This document shows, in pieces, positions 11,735 through 23,212 of a DNA stretch of 64,000 nucleotides. This DNA comes from Chimonanthus salicifolius (taxonomy: Eukaryota > Streptophyta > Magnoliopsida > Laurales > Calycanthaceae), in contig CM023539.1 of the NCBI GenBank assembly GCA_013350335.1, forward strand, positions 45,494,631 to 45,558,630. Direction: 5' to 3'. Made by a program: the position numbers and the translations under genes. The notes below the pieces were generated by a model, which was not told the origin of the DNA, made no database searches, and worked only from the letters and a program-made list of their open reading frames with translations. Numbering within the stretch: the first letter of the stretch is position 1; each line of letters begins with the position of its first letter.

Positions 11735-11950
11735 GAGGTGCCCATGGCTAAATAGAACTTCAATCTATTTAAGGTGTGCAGGCCTTTTAAAGCACTTGAC
11801 TAATTCTCGGGACATTTATAAGACTCTCTACCAATATAAACTGGGCAACTCTTAAAGGAGTGAAACTTTGATGTGGAGCAAGAATCGAACTTAGGACTTC
11901 TGTTTCTTGAGATGAATTCTTGACTATCCCTCCAATCTCTTTGGATTAAC
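11735..11950 (-). mobile_element. SINE-like, tRNA-derived element (probable)
   Basis: On the minus strand a box-A-like stretch GGATAGTCAAGAATTC is followed by a good polymerase III box B, AAGTTCGATTC (near 11884-11894), as in tRNA-derived SINEs. The sister segment lacks this sequence. I do not see a clear poly-A tail or target duplication, so the ends are approximate. Confidence 0.45.
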
Positions 11951-12565
11951 CCCAGTCTCGCAATCTTATCTAATTTCTTGATCCAGTGTAGAACAGTTTA
12001 TCGGATGTTATGCCAACCTAAACAACAAGCACAGCAGTCAAAATTAACTCATTCATATTGTACTGATAAATGGTATGTCGAGTGCCAATTTCCAATTTCC
12101 AGGCCTAGGAACCAAGAAAGGGTTAGGTTATAAATAACCGAAACCAATCTCAGGGATTCAATTTGGGTCTGGCCTAACCCTTGCCCAGTATGAAAAGCTA
12201 AAAAAATCGGGTTCAGGTTCAACCTGACTTAAGCGGGGCTCATTTTAGGCCCAAAAAATAAGGCCCCATATTGATTCAGGTCAGACACAACCTAATGTAA
12301 GAAAGTCTAAATTGGGCCGGAAACTTTGAATTTATCTCAAATTTCTTAAAAGCCTAATTTTCTGTAGTTGCTAGTTTGTACTAACAGAAAGTAGGCTTGC
12401 ACAAGCCTAATATCACACCGTCACTGGAGGATGACAGTAGAAATCGGTATGTTGATCTCCAAGAAAAATCACATAAATAATAGAAGAAAAAAAACTAAAA
12501 ACACGCAATAGGCATGTCACTGTCCATGATATGTGGTTGAATCATAGTTTAAGAATTCAAAAAAT

Positions 12566-13020
12566 CTCAACCTAGACAGGTAGAGATGACTCTAACTCAA
12601 TAGATTTTTAAGTCGAGTGAGTCAACAATTTTTCCAATTTTTTCAAACTCAATCAGGTTTCTCGATTTGATAGGATTTGGAGTCTGAATCCAAGTTTTGA
12701 GTTTTCAAGCACTACACCGAATTCCTGTCAGCTTTGACTTGATTTCCTCTAGTTTACATTACTTGACTTGGGTAGAGAGCTCTTACATAGTTAGATTTCC
12801 TTTTTTTTTTTTTTTTCTTTTTCTATTAGGGTTGGTCAAATTACTCAAACTAAGTTAGAAGAACTCAAGTTCAAACTCATAATGCATCAAGAACTGCTAT
12901 TGTTAATTCCAAAATTTGGTCCTTTAAGCCCCTCCGCGGGTAATTAGCTTCTCTTGGATGGCTGGTTTGGAAAAAATCTTGACTCAAGACAATCTTCAAA
13001 AAGAGGAAGAATCGTAGTTA
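12566..13020. other. Intergenic, no gene recognised
   Basis: AT-rich sequence with a long T run near 12800. There are short scattered CAACTCAA/TTGAGTT words but no open frame or element I can name. Confidence 0.5.
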
Positions 13021-13495
13021 GCGTTTGCCCTCTGTGTCTGTAAGCCTCTGAAGAGGCGAATCATCTTCTCCTGCTCCTTCTCTTTTGAAGTTTGGTACTC
13101 CATTTTTAATCAATCTGGAGTGGCTTGAGTTATGCCTTCGTCGATTGCTAAGTTGTCCTTTGCTTGGGACATTGCTTCTATCTCGCCTAAATGCTCATTT
13201 TTTGTGACAATTATCTTTATTTGTCATTGTTTGGAGCCTTTGTTGGAATGGAAATAATAAGTTGTTCAAAGATACGAGTGAGACAAGTGCAGCGATGGAA
13301 AGAAGTGCTCTTACTAATAGGAATTCAGGAATATCTCTATTTATGGCATTTTGCGTGTTTGGAAAAAATGTGTTGGTCTTCCTTGATTTCTTTTTCAATT
13401 CTTAGTGTTTGCTGTTTTATTTACTTTATCTCTTTGTATTTGCACCTCTGGTGCCTCTTTATCTATTAATACATGAATCATTTTAAAAAAAAAAC
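13021..13495 (+). mobile_element. LINE 3-prime fragment (degenerate)
   Basis: The plus strand reads, across frameshifts, like the C-terminal end of plant L1-type LINE ORF2, with words such as CHCLEPLL and GNNKLFKDTSETSAAMER resembling the W(L)WxxRNxxLF region after the zinc-binding domain. It ends in a short T-rich 3-prime UTR, a TATTAATACATGAATC tail signal and an A run at about 13483-13493. The 5-prime limit is uncertain. Confidence 0.45.
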
Positions 13496-14302
13496 TATAG
13501 AAGATAATTATTAAAAAAAAGAGTTAAGCCCTTGAGTCCATTCAGACAATAAAGCAAATGACTACTTTGGGCTTTTGTATCAGCTTAGCTTGTTAGTGGA
13601 ATGCATTGTTAGGAGAGTCAAATTAGAACATTCTATCGAGGTATTATTAAGCACACCTGCATTTCTTTCTGCTTTTTCTCATGTTTCTTCTCCATTTCCT
13701 TAGGTTGCTCCAGCAATTCTTTCTCTTGTCTTGAGTGATGCTTATGTCTCGTGCTGTCATGAATGGAGGGAGAAAGTTGTTTGTTCCACTCTAGCACAAT
13801 CTTAGAAATTTGTAATGCACCTGTCCAAACTCAAGAAAGAAGAACAAAAAAGAAAAAAAAATCATGATAAAATAATTTGACAATGAATTTCAACAAATAG
13901 AATTCAGTTTCACTTTAAGAAATCTCTTTCCAAACTTAGCAACCAAGCGGTTTAAAAAATGATGCAGCCTATGGTTACAGTGAAAAATATTAACAAATTA
14001 TATTCTCCTAACAATGCAGTCCACTAACAAGCTAAAGCTGACACAAAAGCCCAAGGCAGTCATTTGCTTATTGTTTGAATGACTCAAGGGCCTTGACTCT
14101 TTTTTTTAATAAGTATCTTCTATAGTTCTTGATGCATTATAAGTTCGAACTTGAGTTCTTCTGACTTAGTCAGAGTAATTTGACCAACCATTCTGAATCG
14201 ATTGCTGTTGGTATTCTCTCTGATATTAGGAACATACTATACTTCTTGGAGAAGAACAGTGAGCCTCAGAAAGTGAGCAGTGCAGTCTTTGCGGCCTGAG
14301 AC
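13496..14302. other. Intergenic, no gene recognised
   Basis: Mixed AT-rich sequence. Segments near 13510-13620 and 14035-14100 look like inverted relatives of each other: AAGCCCTTGAGTCCATTC against GAATGACTCAAGGGCCTTG, and AGACAATAAAGCAAATGACT against AGTCATTTGCTTATTG. Together with 13836-13920 / 13950-14030 they suggest an old inverted-repeat element spanning about 13500-14115. No coding evidence. Confidence 0.4.
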
Positions 14303-14612
14303 TGTTGGGGCTACTGCAAATGAGTCCCACATTGGAAGTGTAGAGGGTGTTGGGGCTGCTGCGAATGAGTCCCACATTGGAAGTGTGGAGGGAGATCTAG
14401 AAGTTTATAAAGAACTTGAGTCACTCCACCTAACATGCTATTCTTTTGACCTGGAAGCGCAGGTCCTAACAAACGGTATCGGGAGGATTGTTGGGGCTGC
14501 TGTGAACGAGTCCCACATTAGAAGTGTAGAGGGAAATTTAGGGGTTTATAAACGACTTGAGTCACTCCACCTAAGAGGCTAGTCTTTTATGCTGGAAGTT
14601 CAGGTCCTAACA
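14303..14612 (+). mobile_element. TRIM-like miniature LTR element with doubled LTRs
   Basis: Two 124-bp direct repeats, 14348-14471 and 14489-14612, both begin TGTTGGGGCTGC and end GGTCCTAACA (TG...CA, as LTRs do). Between them is a 17-base spacer containing CGGTATCGGGAGGAT, similar to the initiator-methionine primer binding site (TGGTATCAGAGCC) next to plant LTRs. A 45-bp piece of the LTR start is repeated once more at 14303-14347. Outer flanks GAGAC and GTGAC match at 4 of 5. The word GAGTCCCACATTGGAAG is a common feature of such plant LTRs. There is no internal coding region. Confidence 0.7.
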
Positions 14613-15341
14613 GTGACCTCCCACCTTACCCGCCCATTCCACCAAAGCCACCTGATCACTGTGATCGCCCACCCTGTACACACACTCTGTTGGTTGACTT
14701 TGTGCACATTGGTTCTGTTCTTGTCCTTGGCTGCCCCTATTGGCATGGGAACTCCATGGATTTTGCTTATCAAACTTTGGGCGATGAGCAAACCGACGTT
14801 ATGCAACTCCTTCTCTTCCTTCAATTGCTCATCCATTTCCTTTCTCGTGAGGAGCTCGGACTGGAAAATCTACTCTTAAATGATGACAAAGCTATTGGTG
14901 AAATATCCCATTCCAAAGCTGCATCACGGAATCATCACATCCATATTACTGCTATCAATCAGCTACTAAAAACTTTTCCTAATCCCTCTATCGTTAAAGC
15001 TGATTGTAGTAGAACCAACTGTCTCCAAGATGGGATTGCTGTCAACTTTTCTTTGGATCGTCATTGTTGGGGGAGTGGGCAACTGGTGGACTTATTTTGT
15101 TGAATTTGTTGGTTTCTCTGCCGAACTGGTGGGACTGTTTAGTGCGCTGGCCCAGGATGTTGGTCTCTTTTGTTCTATTTCTTCGCACAACTGTGCCGTT
15201 TTGCTTTGCTCATAGCCCGGGCTGTGGGCTTCATATTTTTTTTTCTCTCTTCTCTTCCTCTCTCTATTTCTTCCTCTGTACCTATTTCGGGCTCTCGCCC
15301 TTTCTTTTGAATGAAATACTAACCGAATCATTCAAAAAAAA
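14613..15341 (+). mobile_element. Probable LINE 3-prime fragment
   Basis: The segment is GC-richer than its surroundings and ends in a typical plant LINE tail: GGGCTCTCGCCCTTTC, then GAATGAAATAC, then an A run at about 15334-15342. An open frame at 14690-15103 has no domain I can identify; its last third loosely resembles the end of a LINE RNase H domain. I cannot define a 5-prime end or a target duplication. Confidence 0.35.
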
Positions 15342-15466
15342 GTTGTATCGGATGGTAATATTCTTGATTTTTTTTTAAAATAGAAGGCATCCAGAAAAGA
15401 GCATTGATTTAAATGACAGACAAAACTTTTGAATTAAAGCAAGTGGAGTGGAAAGAAATAGCAGAC

Positions 15467-15827
15467 CTGGGATGCCGGTGGCTGCAGCTAAAGAAGGTAG
15501 TACGACGTCCTTGACGGTCAGTTTGATCGTCTCCCGGCTTCGAGGGTCGTCCCAGAACTCCTTTAGCTTCTTGGATCCGTTATCTTTAATGGCTACGACG
15601 TCATTGACGGTCCGTTTGATCGTCTCCTAACATCGAGGGTCCTCCCACAACTCCTTCAGCTTCTGGGCTCCGTCATTGTAGGTCTTTCTAACGGCGTCTT
15701 CGACTGGAGTTCGATCAGGAGAGTTCCTCCGATCCTGCATCTACCTCTTCTGGGCTCCGTCATTGTAGGTCTTTCTAACGGCGTCTTCGACTGGAGTTCG
15801 ATCAGAAGAGTTCCTCCGATCCTGCAT
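15467..15827 (-). pseudogene. Broken first exon of an unrecognised gene, with an 87-bp in-frame tandem duplication
   Basis: Read on the minus strand from ATG at 15827, one frame gives a hydrophilic, coding-like protein starting MQDRRNSSDRTP. The first 29 codons are repeated almost exactly (87-bp period: CTTCTGGGCTCCG at 15660 and 15747). In-frame TAG stops interrupt it, one at the end of the first copy and one after EDPRC. A second internal repeat reads KKLKEFWDDPRSRETIK and KLKELWEDPRC-ETIK, so the protein family itself is built of repeated units. The frame closes at CCAG/GTCTGC (15467/15466), a plausible splice donor. Downstream exons are not recognisable. The function is unknown to me; the stops argue against a working gene. 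Confidence 0.55.
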
Positions 15828-16688
15828 CTCTCTCTCTCACAAAGACACAACTATTGCAGCAGATGCACTTTTCTGAGTTCAGACGCTCTCAACTCTCAAA
15901 ACTCAAAGCTGAACACTTCTTTTCCTTTCGATTACTTTTCTTATAAAAAGTTGCATTTTCTGAAAAGTTGGAAATTTTCTTTCTTGAAAAATCAATTGGC
16001 CATCTCCTTGCGATTGACAGCAGCATGGCTCCCTTTTTTCGTTTTTATACACTGTTTCTTCGATTTTTCCATTTTACCCTTGGCTTCTCTATTTCCTAGA
16101 TGGCGAGCGGTCCACGTACGTGAATTTTGTTTATACAGACACCATCTCACCGTGTATATTTTGTCCTTCACGGCCTGTATCAAATAATATAAAATTGATT
16201 TATCAGATCACTTATAACAGTAAAATCAGTTATTTAAATCACTTGTGAATGATAAATCAGCTCTATGAATCACTTGTGAACAGTAAATTAACTCTCTAAA
16301 TTATATGTGAACAGTAACCCAACTCACCAAAAACTAGTAGGAGATCTGATTGGTGAACTAATTTTTGACATTTTAAAATTTTTTGGTATGACAGGTGAAG
16401 AACAAAATAGACATCATGATAAAACCCATATCTATATATAAAAAGTATCTGTGAAAGGATCGCTGGCCTTCCTAGATGGGCAACTCATGAATAACGACGA
16501 CCTCTCTTTCTCTCTCTTTACTCTCCTTTCTTTGATGAACGAAAAATTCAAATTTTGGTTTAAATAATTAGATATTAAAATTATGAGAGCTTGGATGAAG
16601 TAAGTTTTGTAAAGTTTCATATTTATGATAAGATCTTCTAATGGGCCATCAAATGTAAGAAAAGTGAACCTCATCTAACATAAAAACT
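15828..16688. other. Intergenic, possible relic promoter of the broken gene
   Basis: On the minus strand this is upstream of the broken exon: CT/GA-rich leader next to the ATG, then AT-rich DNA. At 16200-16330 the word CACTTGTGAACAGTAAAT recurs in variant form about four times at roughly 35-bp steps. No gene is visible. Confidence 0.4.
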
Positions 16689-19625
16689 CGTTAAGATTTA
16701 ATAATTGTTTGAAGTAATTAATATTTACAGAGCCTAAAAAGTAACTTCTATGATTATTCAATATGATCTTTTTTAGTATTATGAAAAGGACCAGTCACAT
16801 GAAGCAAAGTTGGAGGGCAATATAGGTTATAAAATATGATTTGTAATCATGAAATTATAGTTTAAAAATTGCTCCTATATTTGAATTGAGAAGATTTTTT
16901 TTTTCTTATATTCAATTAAAAATCTTTATAATGAAACCATCATATTGTATAAGAGCCGTTCAATCATTTATCAAATTAACAATCAATCTTCATTTGCTAA
17001 TTTCAGTGAGTGAGTGATAATTTGAGTTACATGATATTTGATAATGAAATAAGATCCGATGGTCCATAAAATGAAAGAAATGGTTTGATGATGTGAAAAT
17101 TTAAAAGAAATAGTCTCATAAAACATATACAATGTAAATAAAGTAGAGCAGATATTGAAGTCGTTTTATTCGTATAAATCAAATAAATAAAGATATTAAA
17201 ATAAAAATTATTATTCTTTAGTTAATATATCTAACTGTTTTTACTTTACTGAGATATAATATCATTGAAATTAAACTTAAGAAAAGAGAGAACTTTAATT
17301 CAATTTAATAGGCTAGTCATAAATCTTCTTGGCAACCTAAAAGTTAAAACATATAAGACATGTTTGTGCACAACTATTTTTCATAGAAATTGATTTCCTC
17401 AATAATTTTTAATTTCATAAAATATATTAATTTCTACATATATTAATTTCTTTAGTTTGGTGTAATAAAAAGTTTCTATAATAATTTTTAAATGAATTGT
17501 TTTTTAAAAGGGAATGATGCAAGTTAGAACTCGATTCTACCTAACTCTAGATGATGATGATATTAATTATAAATATCATAATAGTCAAAATAATAACAAC
17601 AAGAAAAACTATATACATTATATTATTTATTCAACCTATATTTTACTTTAAAATGATAATATTAGATAATAAAGAGTGTAATTGGTTATTTCTGGCTAAC
17701 CTACTTTAATTTAATCTAAAAATTCATAAGTTAAGTTTTTTCATTGATCGGGCAATGAGTATACATGGGACAATTGTGTTTGGTCATGAGAAGAGTTAAA
17801 GAAAATAAATATTATGTTTAATTAAATTGGACCATCAACTGAGTCTTACGTCATATTGGATCACAAATTTGGTTAAGTTGATCATGAGATGAAAGTTAGG
17901 ATAATTAGATATAGAATTAGATAATGGATCGAGTCAATAAGATCATGAAATGAGTAATGCATCATAGATTGGGTCACGGGCCAAGATAAGGTCATGGTAT
18001 GTTTGGGTTGGAATTTTTTATCATGATTCGGATAAAGCCATGGTTAGTCAATGGATTAGATCATATACATTCAAATACACAAGTCATAGAAATTGTTGTT
18101 TCAACCTCTCACCTTAAAAAAATTATTTTCTACACTTCTTTTGGAAAAATGCTCAAACCGTTGAAATCATTTTACAAAAAAAAGTTCACATTAAACATAA
18201 GGAAAAAAATTCAAATAAAAAAATCATTTTCCATTTTCACAAAAGCTATTGTTCACAAACGTGCGCATGAAATACCACCAGGAAGGAGAAGAAACAATTC
18301 TGCTAAATTACTGAATTTTAATCCAGTGAAGACAAGATAAACAGGACCCAAGTAAAAAATGAAAGCATTTAAAAAATAAAAAAGAATCTCAGTGATCCGG
18401 TAAGTGAGTCGATTTGTTGTTTTTTCTGAAAAAAAAAATCTTAATTAGATAAATGAAAGTGATCCAGTAAGTGAGTCAATTTTTGACATTCCTTTTTTTT
18501 TTTTTTTGGTTACGGCAGGATGGCGTAAAGTGAAAAGTTTCGAAAATTCGTGTCTCCTAAAAGATTATTCTATGATAGGATAGTCACCCATTCTTCAAAT
18601 TCTTCTTGAATGGATGTGGGTGGTTTTGAAGTCCTTCAGGAAATGCTTTCTCCCTTAGGAATTTGTACACACATCACCAAATACATCACCTGTCCATTCT
18701 AGACATCGGATTTCAAATTTTGAAAATTAGACTAAGATTGCCTCCTTTTAGCAACCCATCCAGTGGCCACTGGTTTGATGGCTGTGATGCTCTGCCTACA
18801 CACCCATTCAATCTGCCAAAGTTACTCTCGAGCAAGTCTAGGAAAACAGAGCATTACAAATTAAAAGACCCACCAAAACAAGTCATGCACAATAGTAGTC
18901 AAACTCAGCTTCTGAAAGTGTTTCCTTTTCAAATGATGAGAAAAGCCACCAACCTGAGGTTTCCTCCAATTTCGAGGCATAGCAACCCACAAAGGCTTAG
19001 GTTAAAAAAAACCGAAACCAACACCGGGGATTCAATTTGGGTCTAGCCCAGGGTATAAAAATCGCCTTTACTGAGATATCGTCGTCTCAGCCTATATATC
19101 GGTATCTCGGATCTCAATCGAGATATCGGCCAATATCTCTTTCTCTCCTAATTTTTTTTGAACAAATATCAGCTGTAAAAAACCTGAGATATCTCAACCT
19201 ATACGCAAAATATCGGCCGAGATTTATACCTCTAGCCTGACCTAACCCTTGCCCGGTATGTAAAGCTTAAAAAATTGGGTTCAGGTTCAACCTCACTTAA
19301 GCGGGGCTCATTTTAGGCCCTAAAAGTCAGGTCAGACCCAAGTTGGGCCAGAAAGCTTGAATTTAACTCAAATTCCTTAAAAGCCTAATTTTCTGTAGTT
19401 CCTATTGTGCACTAACAGAAAATAGGCTTACACAAGCCTAATATACACCTTCATTGGTGGATGACAGTAGAAATCGGTATGGCTTTTTTTTAGGTCCAGA
19501 AGTGTCCAAGCATCTAACCCGATTAGAAAATTCACATAAATGGTAGAAAAAAAAAACCACAAACACTTAATCGGCATGTCACTGTCCATGATATGTGGTT
19601 GAATCATAGTTTAAATTCATCAAAA
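16689..19625. repeat. Diverged segmental duplication, copy 2
   Basis: Sister of 9342-12565; landmarks are given there. It lacks the family A insertion at 11172 but has its own at 19049. No intact gene is visible. An open frame at 17999-18340 crosses the shared AATTTTAATCCAGTGAAGAC block, but the sister copy does not keep the frame open. Confidence 0.85.
19049..19234. mobile_element. Family A hAT-like element with a related empty site
   Basis: Starts CAGGGTATAAA and ends TTTATACCTCTA, an imperfect terminal inverted repeat. Flanks are GTCTAGCC (19041-19048) and GCCTGACC (19235-19242). The sister segment has the uninserted GGGTCTGGCCTAACCC near 12165, from which each flank differs by one or two bases. 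The interior motif here is CGAGATATCGG/ATATCGGCCGAGAT, a variant of the family word. Confidence 0.8.
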
Positions 19626-22299
19626 AGAAAAAAAAAAACTATCAAATGAACTTCAATATATAACAGCTACTTCCATCCTTAAGTTATTTCAAATTTGTGC
19701 TTTGATCAATATCAGTTAACAAACATTGATGATTGCTATTTGCCATCTAACATGATAATTGAAAGATAACCATTTTATTTCATCAGCAGAAATAATAAAT
19801 TGAGTTAAGTTGGGCTCTAAGGTGAGGTTCATTTAAAAATTTAAATGGGTCGGGCCTGGGCCTGATATGCAGGCTAGTTTCTTCGTTTCTCTTGACCAAA
19901 CCAATCAGTGCCGCCTGCTACTTGTTTCAACTCAAGTGTGTATAGATCATGGATTTGAAGTTTGCATTTTATGTGCCTAGGGTTTTAGACCAAAATGATG
20001 TTCCCACTACTAAAAATGTCAATCTCTTTTGGATTTAGGGAGCTAATAACAATAGCATACTATTTCTTCATTATAATAAGTTAACAAATTTCTCATATTT
20101 ACATGATTCGACAAAAATATGCCTCTGTCCACAGAGCATGTATTTTATTCAGAGAAAAATAAAGAACATAATACAAGAGAGATAATCAATGAGTTTCAAA
20201 TCCAAACTCATTCCATATTCAAAGAGCTGTAGACAAATTCTACAATGTAAGCTTGATTGCTCCACCTAGTCTTCCTTCTCAGATAGTCTCGTCTCCGGTT
20301 CTCCAAGTTTCTTCCTCTCTCCTTTTCTTTTATCTCCATATTCCTCCGTGCGCATGATCCTCTTGATTTCGAAATCTAGACCCATGCATTAAACCACTAC
20401 AAATTTTCTCTATACAAGCACATACCTATACAAGTTGGTTTTTCTCTATGAAAAAAACCCTTTCAAAACAGACGTTGGAAACTCCTAGATTTAATCCTTA
20501 ATGCCGTGTACACACAACCATATATTTCTTGCATATGAAGATATGTCATGAACACAGTGGCTCTCCACTGAATTGAGCCACACGTCCATCAGACCCTCTA
20601 TCCAGTGACTGTTACTACAAAAAATGGACGGCTCTGATTTGTCCACACGTCTTTCCTTATGGATAAATTAGAGAAATTTGATTTCATGGGTCTATATCTT
20701 TTTTATGAAAAAAAAAAAATCGGCTCTACCATTCAAACATGGGCAAAGTCGGTTTCCATTAAATAATTAATATCATGCAAAATAATATATAAGTTGAAGT
20801 ATAAGTCAATGGTCATTGACTTGAGGAATAAGAAAATCTTTCTTTTGTTTCTCCGGTACACTTTTTTTATTTTTTTCTCGCTTTTTCGTGTTTGTTGGCC
20901 AAATATTTACCAAACGATAAAGAAACATCTCTTCCATACTCAAGTGTCTTTAACTTTTAAATATGGGTATGTTTAAAGGAATTTGAATATCTATTCCCTA
21001 TTTTAAATAGAGAGATTGTATACTTATTGTGAAGTTGAAAAAGTCTCGCATAGATCAGAAAATTAACGAATCTATATAGTATTTGATACACGTATTTTTG
21101 AATGAGTAGTTTTTTAGAGTGAATTCTATTTCAAGAATATTAATATTTTTTTTCATAGTATTAGAGCAGATTCCATATGTAGGCGCTATATGTAAGAGAG
21201 TGTGAATAGTTGTATATGAGTGAGGGTGTGAAGTTGACAAAAATCACATATTACTAGACTCAAAAACCAATTACTCTATAGTCTCATAGTCTATATAACA
21301 TTTGAGGCACCATTCTTTCAATATTTCGACAGCTAACTTTTGAAATTGAGTTCTATCTTAAGAATGTTGATATGATTTTCTTCATTTATTATACGATAAA
21401 TCTCATATTAGCTGTAATAGATAGAAGATTTTACGGATGACACAAATCAAGGAAACTCTTCAAATCTGATTATCATAATCTTAAAAAATGGCCATGAAAA
21501 AATAAGATGAGACACAAAATTTATACAATCAATGTTCTTATCACTCTCTACATATTTCATTAGAAAATATGTGACATATCTTAATAAAAATGAATTTCAT
21601 TTGAAAATATGTGACACATCTTAATAAAAATGAATGCAGATATTTTATAATTTTTTTTTTTCTTTCAAATAAATTGATTTTTTTAATTATAATCATAATC
21701 AACATTGTCATTAAATTCCATTCTACTTTATAATATTTTATTGCTATCATATTATTCTTTATTTCAAATACATAAAAGGCATTCTGCATTTGTGTCTTTC
21801 ACTTGTATCTTAAGAAAGTAAATTCATAATAAATAATTTGCCAATATGTAATTTTCAATTAAAAGTTAAAAAAATTAAGATCAATCTTTTCAAAATGAAC
21901 TGATATTTCATTTAAAGTGAATCAAATTTTTATTTTTTTTATCATTAATCAGAAATTTGATTTTATAGTAATATCTATTTCTTAAAAAAAGATCAGATTA
22001 ATATTGTTGTGTGTCAATTGAGTTTCAAAATTAAAGAAATTTTGCTGAAAATTTAAATTTCAACTAACTTAGACGTTTTGTATTGAGATTCCTTTTAACT
22101 TTAATTACATATTCTCGTATCATTTAAAATTAAATATCATTTCTTTATCTTATAATTTACTAAAATTATTTCAAAATTTTATGCAATACAACTATCTTGA
22201 TGTTTTAGTGTTCATCCCACATTTAATTTTATTTAAATGTTAAAATAATATGAGTTCATTAGTTGGACGTGGTAATGATAACATTTAACATAATAATCC
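19626..22299. other. Intergenic, no gene recognised
   Basis: Strongly AT-rich. The segment 21541-21640 has a short direct repeat (AAAATATGTGACA...CTTAATAAAAATGAAT twice, 53 bases apart). The region 21045-21420 has two related stretches around GAATTCTATTTCAAGAATATTAATAT and GAGTTCTATCTTAAGAATGT. No conserved protein or RNA gene seen. Confidence 0.45.
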
Positions 22300-22720
22300 G
22301 GTCCCACCTCTGGGTGCAGATTACATAGTAGATTGATTCCAAGTGGCACCATGTTACTGACACGTGGCTTTACAGCTGTAGTTTGGCGGTGGTCAGTATG
22401 TAGACTAACGGCCAAGATTAGGCCTCGCTTTCTCCTTTCAGTTTCATGGGACCTGGGACTTCTGTTCTGCTACGTCATCTTTGACTAGTGGGACGCGTTA
22501 TCCATCACAAACGACTCAGATCCATCCACGTGTCCGTTAATAGAGATAGAAACCTGCCTGGATCTTGCACGTGGACCCCACAGTTTTGAAGATATGGTAC
22601 GGACCGTATTACCTTGGAATGTCGGTTAACGGTCAATAAACAAATAGAAAGAAATCCGTAACGGGGCTTTCACTCAACAGAACGGAAACTTCCTTCCCCT
22701 TCCACTTGCCCTTCTTCCGT
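22300..22720. promoter_or_regulatory. GC-richer, promoter-like island with three CACGTG boxes
   Basis: Within an AT-rich desert this stretch is clearly GC-richer. It has the G-box/ABRE core CACGTG at 22361-22366 (as GACACGTGGC), 22527-22532 (CCACGTGTCC) and 22568-22573 (GCACGTGGAC), plus CTACGTCATC near 22470, a bZIP-type core. It ends in a pyrimidine-rich leader-like stretch (22690-22730). bZIP and bHLH factors bind such boxes in plant promoters. No gene follows on either strand; from 22733 the duplicated segment begins to match. It may be a relic or misplaced promoter. Confidence 0.4.
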
Positions 22721-23212
22721 TACACACTTGTCATGTTTTTCTACGTCCATAAAAATGGCAAAGAAAGAATAATTATTTTATACCCTTTTTAAAAGAAAGT
22801 GGTTGTAGTGTAGAAGGATTTTGGAAGAAGAAACTTTATTTTTAAATAAATAAGTATGTTTTATTGAAAACTTGAAATAGGTATATGAAAGAAAGTTTCT
22901 ATTTATAAATTCTATTTAATTTTAAAATTATTATGTTATTTTTACTTATAAATATGCTTAATTTTTAAATTATTACTTTTTTATTAAGAGCTATTTATTC
23001 TATTTGTTTGTAGTTTGTTTATAATTAGATAAGATATATCTTTCTTAATAGATTACTATAATAAAAAGCATTGCTCACGATAATTCACAGTACCCTCATT
23101 GCAACTACACTTAATATCTACAATCAAAATCTGTCTATTTTTTTTACTGAAAACATAATTTCTCATGAAACAAAATTGTTTCTACTGTCATGATTTATTG
23201 AAAACAATATAG

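Larger units (their letters stand above)
9342..12565. repeat. Diverged segmental duplication, copy 1
   Basis: Colinear with 16689-19625. Shared landmarks are GTTAAGATTTAATAATT (9343/16691), GATCCGATGGTCC-like blocks, AATTTTAATCCAGTGAAGAC (about 11430/18313), CTTAAGCGGGGCTCATTTTA (12230/19300) and CATGATATGTGGTTGAATCA (12527/19588). Many substitutions and indels separate the copies, so this duplication is much older than the 1-3840 one. Copy-specific insertions include a family A element (11172), a tandem repeat (10921) and a SINE-like element (about 11740). No intact gene seen. Confidence 0.85.

Noticed and set aside
11880..11900. Possible tRNA gene because of the AAGTTCGATTC word
   Set aside because: No cloverleaf can be built around it; box A spacing fits a SINE promoter instead.
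14690..15103. 137-residue plus-strand open frame considered as a gene
   Set aside because: It sits in a segment ending like a LINE tail and has no recognisable domain; kept only as part of the mobile element call.
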